Origin: Geotrypetes seraphini
Taxonomy: Eukaryota > Chordata > Amphibia > Gymnophiona > Dermophiidae
Direction: 5' to 3'
Assembly (NCBI RefSeq): GCF_902459505.1
Contig: NC_047084.1
Span: 462,464,140-462,528,139 of the forward strand
Length of the DNA stretch: 64,000 bases
The translations under genes and the position numbers were made by a program. The notes under the pieces were generated by a model. That model saw nothing but the letters and a program-made list of their open reading frames with translations, did not search any database and was not told the origin of the DNA. Of the stretch, positions 60,034-64,000 are shown piece after piece (positions within the stretch are counted from its first letter, which is position 1; each line of letters opens with the position of its first letter).

Positions 60034-62394
60034 CTATTTAATCGCTCTCTGATGACCTTTCCCTCCTAGAGATCCGACATGAGCATCCCATCTGTTCTTA
60101 AAATCCGGCACGCTGCTGGCCTCGATCACCTGCACTGGGAGCTTGTTCCAGCTGTCAACCACTCTTTCGGTGAAGAAGTATTTCCTGGTGTCGCCATGAA
60201 ACTTCCCGCCCTTTATTTTCAGCGGGTGTCCTCTTGTGGCGGAGGGTCCTTTAAGAAGGAAAATATCATATTCTCCCTCGATACGACCAGTGACATACTT
60301 AAACGTCTCAATCATGTCTCCTCTCTCCCTGCATTCTTCGAGAGAGTATAGCTGCAATTCGTTCAGTCTTTCTTTGTATGATAGATCTTTAAGCCCCGAG
60401 ACCATCCTGGTGGCCATCCGCTGTACCGACTCGACTCTCAGTACATCTTTACGGTAATGTGGCCTCCAGAATTGTACGCAGTACTCCAGATGAGGCCTCA
60501 CCATGGTTCTGTACAAGGGCATTAGGACGTCGGGCTTCCGACTAACAAAGCTTCTCCGGATACAACCCAACATTTGCCTAGCCCTGGATGAGGCCTTCTC
60601 CACTTGATTGGCCATTTTCATGTCTTCACTGATGATCACCCCCAAATCCCGTTCTGCTGTAGTCCTTGCTAAGGTTTCACCATTTAATGTGTACGTTCTG
60701 CACGGATTATTGTTGCCCAGGTGCATGACCTTGCATTTGTTAGCGTTGAAGCTAAGCTGCCAGGTCGAGGACCAAAGTTCCAATAAAACCAGGTCTTGCG
60801 TCATGCTGTCGGACAGACTGCCGTTACCCACAATGTTACATAGTTTGGCATCATCGGCGAATAATGCTATTTTACCTTGAAGCCCCTGAGTCATGTCTCT
60901 TACGAATATGTTGAAAAGGATCGGGCCCAAGACCGAGCCCTGCGGCACCCCACTGGTCACCTCCGTCGTTTTAGAGATGGTACCATTAACCACCACCCTC
61001 TGAGTTCTTCCACTCAGCCAATCGTGGACCCATGCTGTAAGTGTTTCACCTAATCCCATTGATTTCATCTTGCCCAATAGCCTGTGGTGGGGGACGCTAT
61101 CAAAGGCTTTGCTGAAGTCCAAGTACACGACGTCCAGGGATTCTCCCATATCTAGTTTCCTTGTTACCCAGTCAAAGAAATTGATGAGATTGGATTGACA
61201 GGACCTACCCTTGGTGAATCCATGTTGGTGGGGATCGCGTAGTTCCTCCTCGTCTAGTATCATGTCTAATTTGCGTTTGATGAGTGTTTCCATGAGTTTA
61301 CTCACTACCGATGTGAGACTTACCGGTCTGTAATTCGTAGCCTCTGTCCTACAACCCTTTTTGTGCAGAGGAACGACGTTAGCTGTTTTCCAGTCCAAGG
61401 GCACTATTCCCGTGCTCAGGGACAGATTGAAGAGTATTGATAACAGCTCCGTTAGGACGTCCCTGAGCTCACTGAGCACCCTGGGATGTAGATTGTCCGG
61501 CCCCATTGCTTTGTTCACCTTGAGTCTTGATAATTCGTAGACGTCTCCAGAAGTAAACTCAAAATCCCGAAACGGATCTTCTGAACTTTGCTTTGCCTGC
61601 AACTGTGGACCTGACCCCGGTGCCTCGCATGTGAAAACAGAGCAAAAATATTCATTTAGTAGTTCGGCTTTGTCTGAATCTGATTCTACATATTTCCCAT
61701 CTGATTTCCTAAGGCGCACTATCCCATCAGTGTTTCTTTTTCTGTCACTAATATACCTGAAGAAGGATTTGTCGCCCTTCTTAATGTTCCTTGCTAGGTT
61801 TACCTCAGCTTGATGCTTGGCCTCTCTGACTGCCGCTTTCACCGCTGCAGATTTGGCCATGTATTCCAATTTAGCCTCCCTTGTCTCTGAATGTTTGTAA
61901 GAAATGAATGCTGATTTCTTTTCTTTACAGAGATCTGAAATCTCTGCGGTGAACCATTGGGGTCTATTGTTTCTTCGCCATTTGCTTGCTGATGTGATGT
62001 ATCGGTTCGTTGCTACATGTAGGGTAGATTTCAAGGTTGACCACATATCCTCCACATTATTGGCCACAGCTTGGATTTGTAGTGTGTGATGGACGAAATC
62101 TCCCATGTGTTTGAAGTCAGCGCCTCGAAAGTTGAGTACTCTGGTTGCCGTGCTTGATCTAGTGAAATCTTTCTTGAGGTTGAACCATATCATGTTGTGG
62201 TCACTGGAGGCTAACTTATCGCCTACCGAGACCTCTGATATGCTTTCTCCGTTGGTGAGTACCAGGTCCAATATCGCCTGTGCCCTAGTGGGCTCTGATA
62301 CCAGTTGTTTGAGTTGTGCTCCTTTAATGGTGGATAATAGCCTTCTGCTGGCGCTGGTTGTCGCTGTGAGCGTGTTCCAATCTGCATCCGGCAT
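60034..62394 (-). CDS. CR1-like ORF2: endonuclease end and reverse transcriptase
   Basis: A 786-residue frame. The first 80 residues are the end of the endonuclease (QLVSEPTRAQAILDLVLTNG, then SSDHNMIWFNL, the His of the SDH motif). RT blocks follow: [97 protein letters not shown] and the catalytic FADDAKLC. The C-terminal block has [35 protein letters not shown] and a tail. It nicks target DNA and reverse-transcribes the element RNA. The start shown is not the native start; a frameshift near 62465 separates it from the rest of the endonuclease. Confidence 0.92.
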   Translation of the reverse strand: MPDADWNTLTATTSASRRLLSTIKGAQLKQLVSEPTRAQAILDLVLTNGESISEVSVGDKLASSDHNMIWFNLKKDFTRSSTATRVLNFRGADFKHMGDFVHHTLQIQAVANNVEDMWSTLKSTLHVATNRYITSASKWRRNNRPQWFTAEISDLCKEKKSAFISYKHSETREAKLEYMAKSAAVKAAVREAKHQAEVNLARNIKKGDKSFFRYISDRKRNTDGIVRLRKSDGKYVESDSDKAELLNEYFCSVFTCEAPGSGPQLQAKQSSEDPFRDFEFTSGDVYELSRLKVNKAMGPDNLHPRVLSELRDVLTELLSILFNLSLSTGIVPLDWKTANVVPLHKKGCRTEATNYRPVSLTSVVSKLMETLIKRKLDMILDEEELRDPHQHGFTKGRSCQSNLINFFDWVTRKLDMGESLDVVYLDFSKAFDSVPHHRLLGKMKSMGLGETLTAWVHDWLSGRTQRVVVNGTISKTTEVTSGVPQGSVLGPILFNIFVRDMTQGLQGKIALFADDAKLCNIVGNGSLSDSMTQDLVLLELWSSTWQLSFNANKCKVMHLGNNNPCRTYTLNGETLARTTAERDLGVIISEDMKMANQVEKASSRARQMLGCIRRSFVSRKPDVLMPLYRTMVRPHLEYCVQFWRPHYRKDVLRVESVQRMATRMVSGLKDLSYKERLNELQLYSLEECRERGDMIETFKYVTGRIEGEYDIFLLKGPSATRGHPLKIKGGKFHGDTRKYFFTERVVDSWNKLPVQVIEASSVPDFKNRWDAHVGSLGGKGHQRAIK

Positions 62395-62459
62395 GTTGAA
62401 GTCCCCTAGCAGTACTGTGTCTCCCCTTAAAGTGATATTCTCTATGTCATGGATTAATT

Positions 62460-63050
62460 CTATGTCTTTGTTTCCAGCTGTCTTGGTGGTCTATAAATTA
62501 CACCAAGATACAGACACTTTTCTTTGCCTCTGGCTAGGTTTACCCAGAGGGATTCTCCGGAGTACTTGACCTCCGTGATTCTCGTAGTTTTAATGTCCTC
62601 CCTAGTGTATAGTGCTACCCCTCCTCCTAACTTGCCCTCTCTGTCTCGACGAAGTAAGTTGTAACCCGGTATAGCCATATCCCACCCATGAGAGTCCGTG
62701 AACCAACTTTCGGAAATCGCCACCACATCTAGGTCAGCATTTATTATCTCGGTCTCCAGTTCCAGGATTTTATTGCCTAAACTGTGTGCATTGACATACA
62801 TAGCTCTCCATGCTTTGTGATTGCTAGGACCCTGTGGGGAGTTTCCCGTCCGAGTTATTTTGCCCCCTAATGAATTGTTTGCAATGTGAGCATTTATTGC
62901 GGACTCAGAATTATTTGTAATATGAGTACTTACCTCGGACTTGGTATTGTTAGTATTATTAGCAAAGTGAGCACTTACCTCAGACTCAGAAGTGGAGCTG
63001 TGACTCTCCTCCTCAGGATAGTTACCTACTGCACAGGAACCCTCCCCCAA
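62460..63050 (-). CDS. CR1-like ORF2: endonuclease N-terminal part
   Basis: A linker with Asn/Ser-rich repeats (SEVSAHFANN, SEVSTHITNN) comes first. The endonuclease follows: YVNAHSLGNKILELETEI, ADLDVVAISESWF (catalytic Glu), GYNLLRRDREGKLGGGVALY and LGVIYRPPRQ. The frame ends by a shift shortly after YRPP; the endonuclease continues in the next frame (60034-62394). Confidence 0.88.
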   Translation of the reverse strand: MGEGSCAVGNYPEEESHSSTSESEVSAHFANNTNNTKSEVSTHITNNSESAINAHIANNSLGGKITRTGNSPQGPSNHKAWRAMYVNAHSLGNKILELETEIINADLDVVAISESWFTDSHGWDMAIPGYNLLRRDREGKLGGGVALYTREDIKTTRITEVKYSGESLWVNLARGKEKCLYLGVIYRPPRQLETKT

Positions 63051-63055
63051 CTTAC

Positions 63056-63643
63056 CTAGTTTAAAGCCCTTCTAAGCAGACGGGCTAGTCGGTGTCCGAA
63101 GACGTTCTTACCCCTGCTGGTTATATGAAGTCCGTCTGGTCCCTGAAGTCCCTGTAGTGCCTCTCCATGGTTCAGGAATCCGAAGTTCATCTCCCTGCAC
63201 CATCTGTGTAGCCACTCGTTGGTCCTCTGGATGCGCTCATCTCTGGCTCTTCCCTTGCCTCTAACTGGGAGGATCGATGAGAAGACCACCTGTGCTCCCG
63301 TCTGCCTCAGCTTCTCACCCAAGGCTCCAAAATCAATGGCTATATTCTCCGGGGTGTTCCTGGCTGTGTCGTTCGTTCCGACGTGGATAAGAAGCATGGG
63401 GAAGTGGTCCTGGGGCGTGAGTAGTCTATCTAGACAGGCGGTGACATCTCGGATCTTGGCTCCAGGCAGACAGCATACCTCCCTTGACTGTATATCTGGT
63501 CTACAGATTGGTCCCTCGGTGCCCCTCAGCATGGAGTCCCCAATGACCACAACTCTGCGCTTCTTCGGGGGGGGGATGATCATAAGTCTTTGGAACTGGA
63601 GCTTCGGGTTGGACCTCATCCTGTTCCTCGTTGGCAGTCCCAT
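63056..63643 (-). CDS. CR1-like ORF1 with SGNH (GDSL) esterase domain
   Basis: A 195-residue frame with block I VVVIGDSMLRGTEGP (GDS serine), a conserved Gly in CLPGAKIRDVTACL, block III LLIHVGTNDTARN (GTND, the Asn), and a C-terminal GPDGLHITSRGK with the DGLH Asp/His pair. This is an SGNH hydrolase, present in ORF1 of many CR1-group LINEs, with unclear function in retrotransposition. The stop is about 6 bp before the ORF2 frame begins. The N-terminal part of ORF1 is in another frame (63501-63923) because of a shift at the G-run near 63566. Confidence 0.88.
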   Translation of the reverse strand: MGLPTRNRMRSNPKLQFQRLMIIPPPKKRRVVVIGDSMLRGTEGPICRPDIQSREVCCLPGAKIRDVTACLDRLLTPQDHFPMLLIHVGTNDTARNTPENIAIDFGALGEKLRQTGAQVVFSSILPVRGKGRARDERIQRTNEWLHRWCREMNFGFLNHGEALQGLQGPDGLHITSRGKNVFGHRLARLLRRALN

Positions 63644-63923
63644 CCTGTAGTATCTGGAATCTGTTCTTCAGGGTGAGGTGGGGGGTAGATGTAAAACTGC
63701 CCTGTTGGTATAAAAAAGAAGAGGATGAAGAAATTGAAGAAGGGGGGATGGGTCTCCTATGCTTACCTGTGGAGGAGGTCACCAGCTGCCAGGAATCAGC
63801 ATCTCCAGCCATTTCCTGTACCCCAACCGTCGGTTTCAAAGCTAAATGTTTAGGGGTCCTGAGAATGGATGTGTCATTCTCCTGCTCGGTGATGAAGAGG
63901 AGAGGAATTGAGTATCCATTCAT
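63501..63923 (-). CDS. CR1-like ORF1, N-terminal part
   Basis: Low-complexity N-terminus with SSTGKHRRPIPPSSISSSSS, then NRFQILQDGTANEEQDEVQP and a Pro-rich end PKTYDHPPPEE directly before the shift into the esterase frame. Its first few codons reach into flanking DIRS sequence, so the native start is inside, possibly the Met near EMAGDADSW. Confidence 0.6.
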   Translation of the reverse strand: MNGYSIPLLFITEQENDTSILRTPKHLALKPTVGVQEMAGDADSWQLVTSSTGKHRRPIPPSSISSSSSFLYQQGSFTSTPHLTLKNRFQILQDGTANEEQDEVQPEAPVPKTYDHPPPEEAQSCGHWGLHAEGHRGTNL

Positions 63924-64000
63924 GAGGTTGCAGAAGACAATTCAACAGTTTTTCGCCCCTTGGATGTAGACAGCTTTCAGGAAGGTGTTGTGGAGGATTG
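63888..64000 (-). mobile_element. DIRS copy 3, continuation after the LINE
   Basis: The sequence gaattgagtatccattcatg, then ttcaacagtttttcgcccct, and ctttcaggaaggtgttgtgg parallels copy 1 at about 23070-23175 (RNase H region). So the element continues beyond the window edge, presumably with RT and gag to the right. Confidence 0.8.

Larger units (their letters stand above)
59956..63887 (-). mobile_element. CR1-like LINE, near full length, inserted in DIRS copy 3
   Basis: The 3' end is at the left (aaaaaatagaaacatagaaag near 59956) and the 5' end at about 63887. ORF1 (about 63056-63923) contains an SGNH/GDSL-esterase domain. ORF2 (about 60034-63050) contains an apurinic-type endonuclease and a reverse transcriptase. 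One frameshift lies near 62465 in ORF2 and one near the G-run at 63566-63573 in ORF1; otherwise the frames are long, so the copy is fairly young. DIRS sequence stops at cccccactggg and resumes near gatgaagaggagaggaattg. No target duplication is obvious. Confidence 0.9.

Noticed and set aside
1-64000. CRISPR arrays, operons, ribosome binding sites or riboswitches
   Set aside because: The window is spliced vertebrate-like DNA. The repeats seen are transposon ends and microsatellites, with no regular repeat-spacer arrays.
57360-64000. Last IMP4 exon inside the window
   Set aside because: I looked for sequence encoding the HHVYKK-type continuation on the plus strand. The interval is occupied by LINE and DIRS sequence and no such exon was found.

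Overview
The window looks like vertebrate nuclear DNA, most likely from an amphibian and possibly a caecilian. Genes are spliced with GT-AG introns, one tRNA is vertebrate-like, and most of the sequence is interspersed repeats: CR1-like, L2-like and L1-like LINEs, hAT, Tc1 and other DNA transposons, and several DIRS-type tyrosine-recombinase retroelements. DIRS abundance and the style of the CR1-like elements point to an amphibian; no taxon can be proved from this sequence alone.

Host genes. (1) At 2851-4795 on the minus strand are two intact exons of an adiponectin-receptor (PAQR family) gene; the remaining exons are outside the window or unrecognised. (2) CCDC115 is complete at 30446-36263 on the minus strand, with five coding exons that join in frame to 233 residues. 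(3) IMP4 starts at 37585 on the plus strand; seven coding exons are visible up to 57359 and the last roughly 60 codons lie past the right edge. CCDC115 and IMP4 are head to head over about 1.3 kb that carries CCAAT, GC-box and ETS-like motifs, as expected of a shared promoter; the human genes are also neighbours. A tRNA-Glu(TTC) gene sits at 12726-12797. CCDC115 belongs to V-ATPase assembly in the secretory pathway and IMP4 to the U3 snoRNP of ribosome biogenesis, so the pair share a promoter rather than a pathway.

Layout. 1-5 kb: AdipoR-like exons with LINE tails in the introns. 5-13 kb: MITEs, purine-rich minisatellite-like DNA, LINE ends and the tRNA. 13-19 kb: a possible orphan exon, MITEs, and a 1.5-kb L1 insert with a 15-bp target duplication. 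19.7-27.5 kb: an old DIRS fossil split by a young, nearly whole DIRS copy (21248-27134). 27.7-30.1 kb: a DNA transposon split by a CR1-like LINE. 30.4-57.4 kb: CCDC115 and IMP4. IMP4 introns hold a Tc1 element with nested MITEs and a second nearly whole DIRS copy (43477-49374) that split an L1. 49-59.9 kb: older DIRS pieces, CR1 fragments and MITEs. 57.9-64 kb: a third DIRS copy interrupted by a long CR1-like LINE (about 59956-63887) with an SGNH-esterase ORF1 and an endonuclease/RT ORF2.

The most informative signal is the end structure of the DIRS copies. An internal complementary region next to the recombinase gene equals the reverse complement of the left end followed by the reverse complement of the right end. 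Sequence variants that differ between copies match between the paired segments inside each copy, which fits circle-based DIRS replication.
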